From NCBI RefSeq assembly GCF_018457165.1, contig NZ_JAFMNX010000005.1:168385-232384 (forward strand): a stretch of DNA of 64,000 bases. Direction: 5' to 3'. A program made the translations under genes and the position numbers. Positions 47,029-57,857 of this stretch are shown in pieces. The stretch's first letter is position 1. Each line of letters starts with the position of its first letter. The notes under the pieces are model-generated. The model saw only the letters and a program-made list of their open reading frames with translations, ran no database searches and had not been told where the DNA came from. Source of the DNA: Tianweitania aestuarii (GTDB lineage: Bacteria; Pseudomonadota; Alphaproteobacteria; Rhizobiales; Rhizobiaceae).

Positions 47029-49299
47029 ATGCGTGACCAGGCCGCAGGACCGCGAGTGCTTCTCAAGCGTCTGCGCGAGCTCATGGCCGAAGCGCTGGAG
47101 CCGCAGGAACGCCTCGACCGCATCGTGCGTGAAATCGCGCAGCAGATGGTGGCCGAAGTCTGCTCGCTTTACGTGCTGCGCTCCGACTCGGTTCTCGAAC
47201 TCTACGCCACCGAAGGTCTGAATCCCGGTTCGGTCCACTTGGCCCAGTTGCGGCTGGGGCAGGGCCTTGTCGGCACGATCGCGGCCTCGGCCCGCGCGCT
47301 GAACCTGACCGACGCGCAGCAGCATCCGGCCTTCGCCTATCTCCCCGAAACCGGCGAAGAGATCTACAATTCCTTCCTCGGCGTGCCGGTCTTGCGCGCA
47401 GGCCGCACGCTCGGCGTTCTGACCGTCCAGAACCGCACGATGCGCCATTACCGCGAAGACGAGATCGAGGCGCTCGAAACCACCGCGATGGTGATTGCCG
47501 AGATGATCGCAACCGGCGATCTCGCGCGTTTGACGCGCCCAGGCCTTGAGCTCGATCTCACACGCCCCGCTTCCTTTGCCGGTCTGGCCTTCAACGATGG
47601 CGTCGGCCTCGGCCATGTCGTGCTGCACGAGCCGCGCGTCGTCGTCACCAACCTCTTCAACGAAGATTCGGACGAAGAACTCGGCCGTTTGACCGATTCC
47701 CTGAACTCGCTGCGCTTGTCGATCGACGACATGCTGTCGCGCCGCGATGTGGCGTTCGAGGGCGAACATCGCGCCGTGCTCGAAGCTTACCGCATGTTTG
47801 CGCATGATCGCGGCTGGGTGCGGCGTCTGGAAGAAGCCGTGCGCAACGGTTTGACAGCCGAAGCCGCCGTGGAAAAGGTTCAAAGCGACATGCGCGCGCG
47901 CATGCAGCACATGACCGATCCTTACTTACGCGAGCGGATGAGCGATTTCGACGATCTCGCCAACCGGCTTCTGCGCCAGCTGCTTGGCCGCGGGCCGGAC
48001 GGTCTGGGCGAAGCTCTTCCGCGCGACGCGGTTGTTGTGGCGCGCTCGATGGGTGCGGCCGAACTGCTCGATTATCCGCGCGACCGTATTCGCGGCCTCG
48101 TTCTGGAAGACGGCGCGATCACCAGCCACGTGGTGATCGTTGCGCGCGCCATGGGCATTCCCGTGTCCGGTCAGGTCAAGGGCGCCGTGTCCATGGCCGA
48201 AAACGGCGATGCGATCATCGTCGATGGCGATGAAGGCCAGGTCCATCTGCGACCGCAATCGGATGTTGAAGCGGCTTATGCCGAAAAGGTGCGCTTTCGC
48301 GCCCGCCGCCAGGAGCTTTACCGCGAAACCCGCGACCGGCCGTCCGATTCCCGCGACGGCGTTCACATCGACCTTCTGATGAATGCGGGCCTCGCCGTCG
48401 ATCTGCCGCAGCTCGATGAATCGGGTGCAGCCGGCATTGGGCTGTTTCGCACCGAACTGCAGTTCATGGTGGCCGCCACTTTCCCGCGTGCCGAAGCGCA
48501 GGAGCGGTTGTATCGCGACGTGCTGGATGCTGCTGGCACCAAGCCCGTCACCTTCCGCACCATCGATATCGGCGGCGACAAGGTGCTGCCTTACTTCAAG
48601 GGCGCGGTGAACGAGGAAAATCCGGCACTCGGCTGGCGCGCGATCCGCTTGACGCTCGATCGTCCGGGCTTTCTGCGCACTCAGCTGCGCGCGCTTCTCA
48701 AGGCCGCCGGCGGGCGCGAACTGCGTTTGATGCTGCCGATGGTCACTGAGATCGACGAGATCGTGCAGGCGCGCGATCTGCTCGACCGCGAAGTGCGCCA
48801 TCTCTCACGCTTTGCCCATCATCTCCCGACCAAGCTGAAGCTCGGCGCGATGCTCGAAGTGCCGTCGCTCCTTTGGCAACTCGACGAGTTGATGGCGGCC
48901 GTGGATTTCGTGTCGGTTGGCTCCAACGACCTGTTTCAGTTCATCACCGCCACAGATCGCGGCAGCGCGCTCCTGTCGGACCGCTTCGATCCCCTGTCGG
49001 CGCCGTTCCTGCGCGCGCTCAAGCAGATCGTGGATGCCGGTCATCGGCACAAGACGGCGGTGACCTTGTGCGGCGAACTCGCTGGGCGACCTTTGTCGGC
49101 CATGGCCTTGATCGGTCTGGGTTTCCGCTCCATCTCCATGTCGCCGGCCGCGATCGGTCCGGTGAAGGCGATGTTATGCGAACTGCCGGTGGCGGAACTC
49201 GAGATTTGCATGGCTGACCTGCTCGCCTCACCCAACGCCCAGCACTCGGTTCGCCCGCAGTTGCAGGCTTTCGCCGCCAAGCACGGCGTGCCGCTCTGA
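47029..49299 (+). CDS. ptsP: PTS-Ntr enzyme I (EI-Ntr, GAF-EI fusion)
   Basis: 756 residues from 47029 (MRDQAAGPRVLLKRLREL); a TTG 15 codons upstream gives a longer product but the family starts here. An N-terminal GAF domain (~10-165; GLVGTIAASARALNLTDAQQ) is followed by the EI domains: the phospho-His loop in ITSHVVIVARAMGIPVSG, GIGLFRTELQFM, FRTIDIGGDKVLPYF and FVSVGSNDLFQFITATDR. EI-Ntr passes PEP phosphate to NPr and EIIA-Ntr, controlling K+ and nitrogen/carbon balance; the GAF domain senses glutamine/2-oxoglutarate in Caulobacter and Sinorhizobium. It is between lysC and prfA. Confidence 0.95.
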   Translation: MRDQAAGPRVLLKRLRELMAEALEPQERLDRIVREIAQQMVAEVCSLYVLRSDSVLELYATEGLNPGSVHLAQLRLGQGLVGTIAASARALNLTDAQQHPAFAYLPETGEEIYNSFLGVPVLRAGRTLGVLTVQNRTMRHYREDEIEALETTAMVIAEMIATGDLARLTRPGLELDLTRPASFAGLAFNDGVGLGHVVLHEPRVVVTNLFNEDSDEELGRLTDSLNSLRLSIDDMLSRRDVAFEGEHRAVLEAYRMFAHDRGWVRRLEEAVRNGLTAEAAVEKVQSDMRARMQHMTDPYLRERMSDFDDLANRLLRQLLGRGPDGLGEALPRDAVVVARSMGAAELLDYPRDRIRGLVLEDGAITSHVVIVARAMGIPVSGQVKGAVSMAENGDAIIVDGDEGQVHLRPQSDVEAAYAEKVRFRARRQELYRETRDRPSDSRDGVHIDLLMNAGLAVDLPQLDESGAAGIGLFRTELQFMVAATFPRAEAQERLYRDVLDAAGTKPVTFRTIDIGGDKVLPYFKGAVNEENPALGWRAIRLTLDRPGFLRTQLRALLKAAGGRELRLMLPMVTEIDEIVQARDLLDREVRHLSRFAHHLPTKLKLGAMLEVPSLLWQLDELMAAVDFVSVGSNDLFQFITATDRGSALLSDRFDPLSAPFLRALKQIVDAGHRHKTAVTLCGELAGRPLSAMALIGLGFRSISMSPAAIGPVKAMLCELPVAELEICMADLLASPNAQHSVRPQLQAFAAKHGVPL

Positions 49300-49314
49300 T
49301 ATCTTGGAATCCTG

Positions 49315-50379
49315 ATGGTCAATCTTCCTGCTGAACGCATGGATCAGATGCTGCGCCGCTTCGACTTCGTTGAAGCGCAGATGTCGGCCGGTCCAGATGC
49401 CGAAACCTATGTGAAGCTCGCCTCGGAATATTCCGAGCTGCAGGAGATCGCAGCCAAGATCCGCGAACTCAATGCCGCAAAGGCCGAGCGCGCCGATCTC
49501 GATGCCATGCTGGCTGACCCTGAAATGCGGGCGCTGGCGGAAGCCGATATTCCGGGTCTCGATGAGCGGATCGAAGAGCTCGAGTCCGACATTCAGATCC
49601 TGCTTCTGCCGCGCGATGCCGCCGACGCCAAGAACGCGATCCTCGAAATCCGCGCCGGCACCGGCGGCGACGAAGCCGCGATCTTCGCCGGCGATCTTTT
49701 CCGCATGTATGAGCGCTATGCCTCGACCCAGGGCTGGAAGGTCGAGCTGGTTTCGGCCTCGGAAGGCGAGGCGGGCGGCTACAAGGAAATCATTGCCACC
49801 GTGTCGGGCAAGGGCGTGTTTTCCAAGCTGAAATTCGAATCCGGCGTGCATCGCGTTCAGCGCGTGCCGGCCACCGAAGCCAGCGGGCGCATCCACACCT
49901 CGGCGGCCACCGTGGCCGTTCTGCCGGAAGCCGAGGACGTCGATATCGAAATCCGCAACGAAGACATTCGCATCGACACGATGCGTGCGTCGGGTGCCGG
50001 CGGCCAGCACGTCAACACCACGGATTCGGCCGTGCGTATCACGCATATTCCGTCCGGCATCGTTGTCGTGCAGGCGGAAAAATCCCAGCACCAGAACCGC
50101 GCCCGCGCCATGCAGATCCTGCGCGCGCGTTTGTTCGATGCCGAGCGTACAAAGCTGGCGGACGAACGCTCCGAAGCACGCCGCCTTCAGGTCGGGTCGG
50201 GCGATCGCTCCGAGCGCATCCGCACCTATAATTTCCCGCAAGGCCGCATCACCGACCACCGCATCAACCTCACGCTCTACAAGCTCGATCGCGTCGTTGA
50301 AGGCGATCTCGACGAGTTGTTCGATGCGCTGATCGCCGATCATCAGTCGACGCTGCTTCTGGCGCTCGGCGATGCCTGA
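49315..50379 (+). CDS. prfA: Peptide chain release factor 1
   Basis: 354 residues; reads UAA and UAG. The GGQ catalytic loop is [20 protein letters not shown] near residue 230, with the N5 methylation Gln targeted by the next gene. The codon-recognition domain precedes it ([20 protein letters not shown]), though the PAT/PxT tripeptide lies at VPATEA. It starts 16 bp after ptsP; prmC begins 10 bp after its stop. Confidence 0.97.
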   Translation: MVNLPAERMDQMLRRFDFVEAQMSAGPDAETYVKLASEYSELQEIAAKIRELNAAKAERADLDAMLADPEMRALAEADIPGLDERIEELESDIQILLLPRDAADAKNAILEIRAGTGGDEAAIFAGDLFRMYERYASTQGWKVELVSASEGEAGGYKEIIATVSGKGVFSKLKFESGVHRVQRVPATEASGRIHTSAATVAVLPEAEDVDIEIRNEDIRIDTMRASGAGGQHVNTTDSAVRITHIPSGIVVVQAEKSQHQNRARAMQILRARLFDAERTKLADERSEARRLQVGSGDRSERIRTYNFPQGRITDHRINLTLYKLDRVVEGDLDELFDALIADHQSTLLLALGDA

Positions 50380-50388
50380 TTACCGTCC

Positions 50389-51252
50389 ATGACAAGCGCA
50401 TCCCAAGCGCTGCGGATGGTTCGCGACGCGTTGCGCAGCGCTCGGATCGAGGGTGCCGACTTCGATGCGCGCTTGTTGTTCGAGCATGTTACCGGCCTGA
50501 GCGCACTCGATCTGGTGCGTGACCCCCATCATGTCTTGACGCAGGAGCAGCTGGCCGCGCTTGAAGCCGCTCAAACCCGCAGGATTGGCGGCGAGCCGGT
50601 TCACCGCATTCTCGGCTATCGCGATTTTCATGGGCTTCGTTTCAACCTGTCGCCCGACACGCTGGAGCCGCGCCCCGACACCGAAATCCTCGTTGATGCC
50701 GTGGCGCCCTGGCTGCGCACGCGCCTGACGGCGGCCGGTTCCTGCCAGGTGCTCGACCTCGGCACGGGTTCGGGCGCTATAGCCGTTTCGCTTCTGAAGG
50801 AAGTCGCGGGGTTGAAGGCGGTTGCAACCGACCTGTCGGCCGGCGCGCTCCAAACGGCCAGCGGCAATGCCCGGATTAACGGCGTGGCGGATCGGTTCGA
50901 GACCGTTCGCTCCGACTGGCTTGCGGATGTGACGGGCCGCTTCGACGCCATTGTGTCCAACCCGCCTTACATCGCCAGCGCCGTTATCGCCGATCTGTCG
51001 CGCGATGTGCGCGATCATGATCCGATGCGGGCTCTGGATGGCGGAACGGATGGGCTCGATGCCTATCGCGCCATCGCCGAGGGCGCTGAGCGGTCTCTTG
51101 CGCCAGACGGGATCATCGGTCTGGAGATCGGCTGGGATCAGAAAACCTTGGTTTCAGCGCTGTTCGAGCGCGCCGGGTATCGCCTGATCGACGCCCGCAA
51201 GGATTATGGCGGCAACGACCGCGTGCTGATCTTTGCGTTCAAACAGGCCTGA
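50389..51252 (+). CDS. prmC: Release factor glutamine methyltransferase
   Basis: 287 residues. Methylates the GGQ glutamine of RF1/RF2. The SAM loop is LDLGTGSGAIAVSLLKE, the substrate-specific NPPY motif is IVSNPPYIASAV, and the PrmC opening LRSARIEGADFDARLLFEHV and EPRPDTEILVD are present. The short gap after prfA fits coupled expression of enzyme and substrate. Confidence 0.96.
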   Translation: MTSASQALRMVRDALRSARIEGADFDARLLFEHVTGLSALDLVRDPHHVLTQEQLAALEAAQTRRIGGEPVHRILGYRDFHGLRFNLSPDTLEPRPDTEILVDAVAPWLRTRLTAAGSCQVLDLGTGSGAIAVSLLKEVAGLKAVATDLSAGALQTASGNARINGVADRFETVRSDWLADVTGRFDAIVSNPPYIASAVIADLSRDVRDHDPMRALDGGTDGLDAYRAIAEGAERSLAPDGIIGLEIGWDQKTLVSALFERAGYRLIDARKDYGGNDRVLIFAFKQA

Positions 51253-51632
51253 ACCAGCGGATCCGCTGCGCCTTTGGGTCGTGCACAACAAGGGTTTGCC
51301 CGAAAAAGCACTTGGCAAGGCCGGTCTTTGTCTCTAGGGTCAAAGGCACCGGATGACGAAGCAGGCAGTGCCGTTACCGATTCGGGATCCAAGAACTGAT
51401 ACTGCCTTCTTGCGTGTTGAGCGCCTGTGCTTCGTGCGGGGATCGTTCGGCAAGTGACTTAGGAAAAGATGACGTCACGGCGGTGGACTGCCGCGCTTTG
51501 TGCGCAGCAAGCGGCCCAAACACTGACAGATCGGATTGTCCGGTGACGGCGTGTATCACGCGGCCAGGCATCCCTTCCGCGATCCCGAAACTCCCCTTCT
51601 TCAGTTTATGAGCTAGGTCAGAAAGAACTAGG
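51253..51632 (+). other. Intergenic region between prmC and the DUF4167 gene
   Basis: 380 bp without a supportable gene. A 14-bp palindrome CAGCGGATCCGCTG lies right after the prmC stop (about 51255-51268). A 65-codon open frame inside it (51414-51611) has no family features, is Cys/Pro-rich and its end does not resemble neighbours, so I do not call it. The DUF4167 promoter and a leader of unknown length must lie here. Confidence 0.45.
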
Positions 51633-52658
51633 ATGAGGCCACAACAGCAAAACCGGCGTATGCGCGGGCGCAACGGCGGTAACAACAATAATAACAACAA
51701 CAACCACAACAATAACCGCAAGGGCCCGAATCCGCTGACCCGCTCCTATGAGAGCAATGGGCCGGACGTGAAGATCCGCGGTTCTGCGATGCAGATTGCC
51801 GAAAAATACACGACGCTGGCGCGCGATGCGCAAAGCTCGGGCGACCGCGTGATGGCCGAAAACTATCTGCAGCACGCCGAGCACTATAACCGCATCATTG
51901 CAGCCGCTCAGGCCCTGTTGCCGCAGCCGGTCGCGCGCGATCAGCGCAGCGATTTCGATGAAGACATGGACGATGAGTCCGAAAACGGCGATCAGAACCA
52001 GTCCGGCCAGAACGGCGACCAGCCGCGTCAGGGGCAGGATGGTCAGCGCGAACAGACCGACAACCGTGACAACAACGATCGTCGCGACCACCGTGACAAT
52101 CAGGGTTATCGCGACAATCAAGGTCAGCGCGATGGCCAGGGTCAGCGCGAAGGCCGCGACAATCGCGAGCCACGCGAAGGCCGTGAACCACGCGAAGGCC
52201 GTGAAGGTCGTGAACCACGCGAGGCCCGTGAGCCACGTGAAGGCCGCGAACCGCGCGAACGTCGTCCGTATCGCGATCGCGACCAGCGCAACCGCGTCGA
52301 TGGTTCGGGTCCGCAGCCGGTGATCGAAGGCGTTCCGGCCGAGGTCGCGCATGGCAATGCGCAGGCAATCCAGAGCCAGCAGGACGCACAGGAAAAGCCG
52401 TCCGCAAACACCGCTGAACAGCCGGCTGCTTCTGCACCGGCCGCACCCCAGCCGGTTGCCTCCGAGGCCGCCGCGCAGGTGCCGGGTTCGCCGCAGGCTG
52501 CCCAGGTTGAGAGCGCTCCCGTCGATGCTGTTTCGGGCGGCGAGGGCGAAGAACAGCCGGTTCGCAAGCCGCGCAAGCCACGCAAGCCGCGGGTTCCCAA
52601 GGGCGAAGGTGTTGAAGTCGGCGCCAATGACGACCAGCCGGTCGAGGCTGCCAGCTAG
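51633..52658 (+). CDS. DUF4167-domain, low-complexity (Asn/Arg-rich) protein
   Basis: 341 residues. The DUF4167 core is at the N-terminus: MRPQQQNRRMRGRNGG, a poly-Asn run, then SNGPDVKIRGSAMQIAEKYT and GDRVMAENYLQHAEHYNRII. The middle is Arg/Gln/Asp/Gly-rich with tandem GREPREGREP-type repeats (52144-52262), and the C-terminal part is Ala/Pro-rich with KPRKPRKPRVPKG near the end. The basic, disordered nature suggests RNA or polyanion binding; no tested function is known to me. The family is restricted to alphaproteobacteria and normally sits between prmC and clpB, as here. Confidence 0.9.
   Translation: MRPQQQNRRMRGRNGGNNNNNNNNHNNNRKGPNPLTRSYESNGPDVKIRGSAMQIAEKYTTLARDAQSSGDRVMAENYLQHAEHYNRIIAAAQALLPQPVARDQRSDFDEDMDDESENGDQNQSGQNGDQPRQGQDGQREQTDNRDNNDRRDHRDNQGYRDNQGQRDGQGQREGRDNREPREGREPREGREGREPREAREPREGREPRERRPYRDRDQRNRVDGSGPQPVIEGVPAEVAHGNAQAIQSQQDAQEKPSANTAEQPAASAPAAPQPVASEAAAQVPGSPQAAQVESAPVDAVSGGEGEEQPVRKPRKPRKPRVPKGEGVEVGANDDQPVEAAS
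52144..52262 (+). repeat. In-frame repeats coding GREPRE units in the DUF4167 gene
   Basis: A repeated 15-bp unit close to GAACCACGCGAAGGC gives REPREG blocks, with an earlier set of GACAATCAGGGT-like units (about 52094-52140). Frame is kept. A second simple run, AACAAC/AATAAC (about 51681-51718), codes poly-Asn. Confidence 0.8.
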
Positions 52659-52682
52659 GAAACTGACAAACAACCGATCATG

Positions 52683-52714
52683 AAAAATGGCGGGGCGAAA
52701 GCTCCGCCATTTTT
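52683..52714 (+). terminator. Terminator between DUF4167 and clpB
   Basis: A 14-bp stem with one G-T pair, 52683-52696 with 52701-52714, around a GAAA loop; the A and T arms are symmetrical so it works either way. It starts 24 bp after the DUF4167 stop and ends 13 bp before the clpB promoter element. Confidence 0.9.
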
Positions 52715-52727
52715 CGTTTCACGCGTT

Positions 52728-52757
52728 CTTGAGCGCGCTTTTGCCAACACCCATATT
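52728..52757 (+). promoter_or_regulatory. Probable RpoH (sigma-32) heat-shock promoter of clpB
   Basis: CTTG at 52728-52731 and CCCATATT at 52750-52757, 18 bp apart. Alphaproteobacterial RpoH promoters are CTTG-N17/18-CYTATNT, so there is one mismatch in the -10. The position ~95 bp upstream of the clpB start, directly after a terminator, makes it the natural promoter. Confidence 0.6.
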
Positions 52758-52850
52758 CCTCCTTGAACAGGGTCTGCCATCTGGAGACCCGTCATCTGAC
52801 ACTTGGCCGGTGCCGCAAAGCGGGCTGGTTCAGGGAAAGGGACTGAAGAC

Positions 52851-55466
<2,616 letters not shown>

Positions 55467-55487
55467 ACCGCGGCGTTTTCCCAAACG

Positions 55488-55525
55488 AAAAAGCCTCCCG
55501 CGCCTTGAAGCGCGGGAGGCTTTTT
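55488..55525. terminator. Strong bidirectional terminator between clpB and ohr
   Basis: A 16-bp perfect stem (55488-55503 with 55510-55525) with a 6-nt loop, flanked by A5 and T5. It terminates clpB and probably the convergent ohr gene, whose stop is at 55554. Confidence 0.93.
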
Positions 55526-55553
55526 ATTGCCGGCTCGAAGCTGGGCGTGCGTG

Positions 55554-55979
55554 TCAGGCGATTGTCAGGCCGACATCCACATTGTTGCGGGTGGCGTTGG
55601 AATAAGGGCAGGTCTGGTGCGCCTTTTCCACCAGACGCTCGGCGTCTTCATGCGACAGGCCCGGCAGGCTGATCTTCAGATCGGCGGTGATGCCGAAGCC
55701 GCCTTCGGAACGCGGGCCGATGCCAACGGTCGCCGTCACGGTGGTCTCGGCCGGCACCTTGAGGTTCAGGCTGCCGGCCACGGCCTTCATGGCGCCAAGG
55801 AAACAGGCGGAATAACCGGCGGCAAACAGCTGTTCGGGATTGGTGCCGGAACCGCCTGCGCCGCCAAGCTCCTTTGGCGTGGAAAGCGAAACGGCCAACG
55901 TGCCGTCTTCGGTGCGCGCTGTGCCTTCACGGCCGCCGGTTGCGGTTGCGGTGCTGCGGTAAAGAACTTGAACGGACAT
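55554..55979 (-). CDS. ohr: Organic hydroperoxide resistance protein Ohr
   Basis: 141 residues of the OsmC/Ohr family. Two catalytic Cys: GYSACFLGAMKAV (residue ~60) and HQTCPYSNATRNN (residue ~126). It reduces organic and fatty-acid hydroperoxides with lipoylated partners. MSVQVLYRSTATATGGREG is the usual Ohr opening. It is divergent from the ohrR regulator with a 125-bp control region carrying dyads. Confidence 0.96.
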   Translation of the reverse strand: MSVQVLYRSTATATGGREGTARTEDGTLAVSLSTPKELGGAGGSGTNPEQLFAAGYSACFLGAMKAVAGSLNLKVPAETTVTATVGIGPRSEGGFGITADLKISLPGLSHEDAERLVEKAHQTCPYSNATRNNVDVGLTIA

Positions 55980-56014
55980 GCTCGGCTCCTTGAAAAACGG
56001 GATCGCAGAATTGC

Positions 56015-56026
56015 TTATCGCGATAA
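56015..56026. promoter_or_regulatory. Perfect 12-bp palindrome upstream of ohr
   Basis: TTATCGCGATAA reads the same on both strands, 36 bp upstream of the ohr start. With the second dyad it is a candidate OhrR operator. Confidence 0.45.
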
Positions 56027-56067
56027 CTATCCATGTAGAACGACGGTTCTCTTCTGTCCAGTCAAAT

Positions 56068-56085
56068 TATTTGTTGCGATAAATA
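56068..56085. promoter_or_regulatory. Imperfect dyad upstream of ohrR (candidate OhrR site)
   Basis: TATTTGTTGCGATAAATA matches its own complement at 14 of 18 positions and shares GCGATAA with the palindrome at 56015. It ends 19 bp before the ohrR start. Confidence 0.45.
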
Positions 56086-56104
56086 TCTTTTGCTATGAAG
56101 CGGC

Positions 56105-56545
56105 ATGGCCCCGACCGTCACCCTCAACGACCAGCTCTGCTTCGCGCTCTACGGCGCCTCGATGGCCGTCACCCGGCTTTACAAGCCGATGCTCGATCGG
56201 CTCGGCATCACCTATCCGCAATATCTCGTGCTGCATGTGTTGTGGGAAGACGATGGCCGCAGCCTCGGCGCCATCGCGCAGCGTTTGTCGCTCGAGCCAA
56301 GCACGATCACGCCGCTGGTGAAGCGCCTCGAAGCGGCCGATCTCGTCACCCGCGCGCGCCATCCCGACGATGACCGCAGCATATGCATCACGCTCACGGA
56401 TAAGGGCCGCGCCCTTCAGGAAGAAAGCCGCTGCCTCGGCGAAGCGCTGCTTTCCCAGACCGGCATGACCATGACGGACGTGCAGGCGCTGAAACAACAG
56501 GTTCAGGACCTGACACGGGCGCTGGAGCAAACCGGCGAAGACTGA
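56105..56545 (+). CDS. ohrR: MarR-family organic peroxide sensor OhrR
   Basis: 146 residues; a dimeric winged-helix repressor of ohr. The reactive Cys lies in LNDQLCFALYGASMAV (residue ~15), in the place of the OhrR sensing Cys, and a second Cys near the C-terminus (SRCLGEAL) makes it the two-Cys type. The wing region is DPDDRSICITLTDKGRAL-like (HPDDDRSICITLTDKGRAL). Peroxide oxidation should release it from the shared intergenic region and turn on ohr. Confidence 0.94.
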   Translation: MAPTVTLNDQLCFALYGASMAVTRLYKPMLDRLGITYPQYLVLHVLWEDDGRSLGAIAQRLSLEPSTITPLVKRLEAADLVTRARHPDDDRSICITLTDKGRALQEESRCLGEALLSQTGMTMTDVQALKQQVQDLTRALEQTGED

Positions 56546-56602
56546 CTGCGCGGCAAGGTAGGGCGTTTGGCGCCCCGCCGCCGTACGGTCTCGCGCGATT
56601 GC

Positions 56603-57025
56603 TTATCCGCGCCGACCGTCGCTTTGGCCGAGTTGCTGACCAAGCGCGTAACCCTGATCAAAGTCGCTCTGCATGCCGGTTTTCGGCGGCTGTACCGGGC
56701 AGGGCGGCACGGCGCTGTTGGACAGGTATGCCTTGTTCACCGCACCCCAGCCATTCATATAGCCACGCTCGAAACCGGGACAAAAAGCGGTCAGCGTTTG
56801 GTCTGGCGCCGGAGCGGGCGTCGTTGTCGCGGAAAGCGCGCGATCGAATTGCTGCGCCTGCTGCCTTTGCCCCTGTGCCCATTCACGACATTGAACATAG
56901 GTCTCGCTGCCTTGTGCCGCTCCGTACGACTTGCATTGATTGTCATCCGTCGCGGCCTGATCCTCACCGGAAACGCAGCCTGTCAGCAAGAAAGCAGGGA
57001 TTGCCAGTAGCAGTAAGCGTCGCAT
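56603..57025 (-). CDS. Small lipoprotein of unknown function
   Basis: 140 residues from the ATG at 57025 (MRRLLLLAIPAF); two further in-frame ATGs lie at 57034 and 57043, and GGAGG sits between them, so the exact start is uncertain. The lipobox is FLLTGC, giving a lipidated Cys followed by VSGED. The mature part has two further Cys pairs (NQCKSYG ... VQCREWAQGQRQQ and AFCPGFERG ... PPCPVQPP) and is Gln/Gly-rich. The DFDQGYALGQQLGQSDGRRG tail resembles domains of uncharacterised surface lipoproteins. Family unknown. Confidence 0.72.
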   Translation of the reverse strand: MRRLLLLAIPAFLLTGCVSGEDQAATDDNQCKSYGAAQGSETYVQCREWAQGQRQQAQQFDRALSATTTPAPAPDQTLTAFCPGFERGYMNGWGAVNKAYLSNSAVPPCPVQPPKTGMQSDFDQGYALGQQLGQSDGRRG

Positions 57026-57269
57026 GATCGTCATGTCCTCCATTATGCGATTGTCGAAGCAACCTACCTCTTGGATGTTGCGCGCCTTCCAAGGCTTTCC
57101 AGTGCGGGATCACAGCTTTGGTGAACAGGCGATAAAGCCGAGACTTGGCTTTGAGCGAGATCGATCGACCGTGACGAGCCCGGTGAAGGCGGTGGTCTGA
57201 AACGGCCAACTGAGGTCATCCAAGCTGGGAGGTTTAAGGGAAAGCGCTCCGCCGTCCGCCGTCCGCCTT

Positions 57270-57330
57270 CTTCGTCATCCTTGGGCGGAGCCGGAGCGCG
57301 AGCGCAGGCGCAGACCCGGGGATCCATGCC
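57270..57330 (+). repeat. Palindromic intergenic repeat, copy A
   Basis: Begins CTTCGTCATCCTTGG and ends GGGGATCCATGCC, with a GC-rich centre. The two ends equal, in reverse complement, the ends of copy B. Repeats of this CGTCATCC...GGATCCATGCC type are common in intergenic DNA of Hyphomicrobiales. Confidence 0.7.
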
Positions 57331-57389
57331 TGAACGGTCATAAGTGCATGGCGGGCGGATGATCGGCGGTGCGCTGTTCTAGCTGGTTT

Positions 57390-57426
57390 GGCATGGATCC
57401 TCGGATCAAGTCCGAGGATGACGAAG
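57390..57426 (-). repeat. Palindromic intergenic repeat, copy B (inverted)
   Basis: Begins GGCATGGATCC and ends GGATGACGAAG; the core ATCCTCGGATCAAGTCCGAGGAT is itself a hairpin (8-9 bp stem). It is the reverse orientation of copy A, with 59 bp between. Confidence 0.72.
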
Positions 57427-57526
57427 CGGGAAAGATGCCACTAAGCGTCTGATTTAACTCCCATAACAAGATACCGGGCATTAAATCTATCCACGCCCCC
57501 ACCCACTCCATCTATCCTTCCCCCAT

Positions 57527-57810
57527 CGCCCTCACGGGAACTCTGGTGCGCACCGGGGATCAGGGGAGGGCGGCGGTGTCCGGGTTGGTTGAACTACGGT
57601 AGTTCGGCTTGGAGGGTAATCAGTCCCTCCCCAAACCCGGACCCTGTGCTGGTCAGTGCGGGAGCACTCGGTGAGGTGGCGACTAGTCTGCACCGAGCCC
57701 GCCCACCGGCATCGGGGTGAAAGCACCGACGGACGCGAAACACCCGCGCCGTATCTAAAATCATCGAAGGCGCGGGGTTTCGCGTCCGCTTCCCAAGCCA
57801 ACAGCGCGGG
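57527..57810 (+). ncRNA. Candidate structured RNA or dispersed hairpin element
   Basis: At least five strong helices follow each other. CGCCCTC 57527-57533 pairs with GAGGGCG 57566-57572. GTCCGGGTT 57578-57586 pairs with AACCCGGAC 57634-57642 and encloses two hairpins: GAACTAC/GTAGTTC (57591-57605) and GGAGGG/CCCTCC (57611-57630), a three-way-junction layout. CTCGGTG pairs with CACCGAG around 57667-57697, extended by GCGGG/CCCGC. A near-perfect ~20-bp stem (57731-57750 with 57769-57787) closes the set. No known class (RNase P, tmRNA, SRP, 6S, cobalamin, FMN, TPP) is matched by its motifs. The strand is unknown; on the plus strand it would end ~50-70 nt before the next gene's start, like a leader. 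Confidence 0.45.
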
Positions 57811-57857
57811 AAGGCGCGATGGCATGCCCGCAAACCAATCAAGGAGCTAGGACGAGT

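Larger units (their letters stand above)
57026..57857. other. Longest gene-free block of the window, rich in inverted repeats
   Basis: 830 bp between the lipoprotein gene and the small Cys-containing protein gene. Open frames here exist on both strands but overlap each other and have no family features. The block holds the inverted palindrome pair (57270-57330 and 57390-57426) and the multi-hairpin segment (57527-57810), described separately. 57430-57520 is otherwise plain, C-rich sequence. Confidence 0.7.

Noticed and set aside
51414..51611. 65-codon plus-strand ORF upstream of DUF4167
   Set aside because: No convincing ribosome site, odd Cys/Pro-rich composition and no family resemblance; treated as part of the leader or intergenic region.
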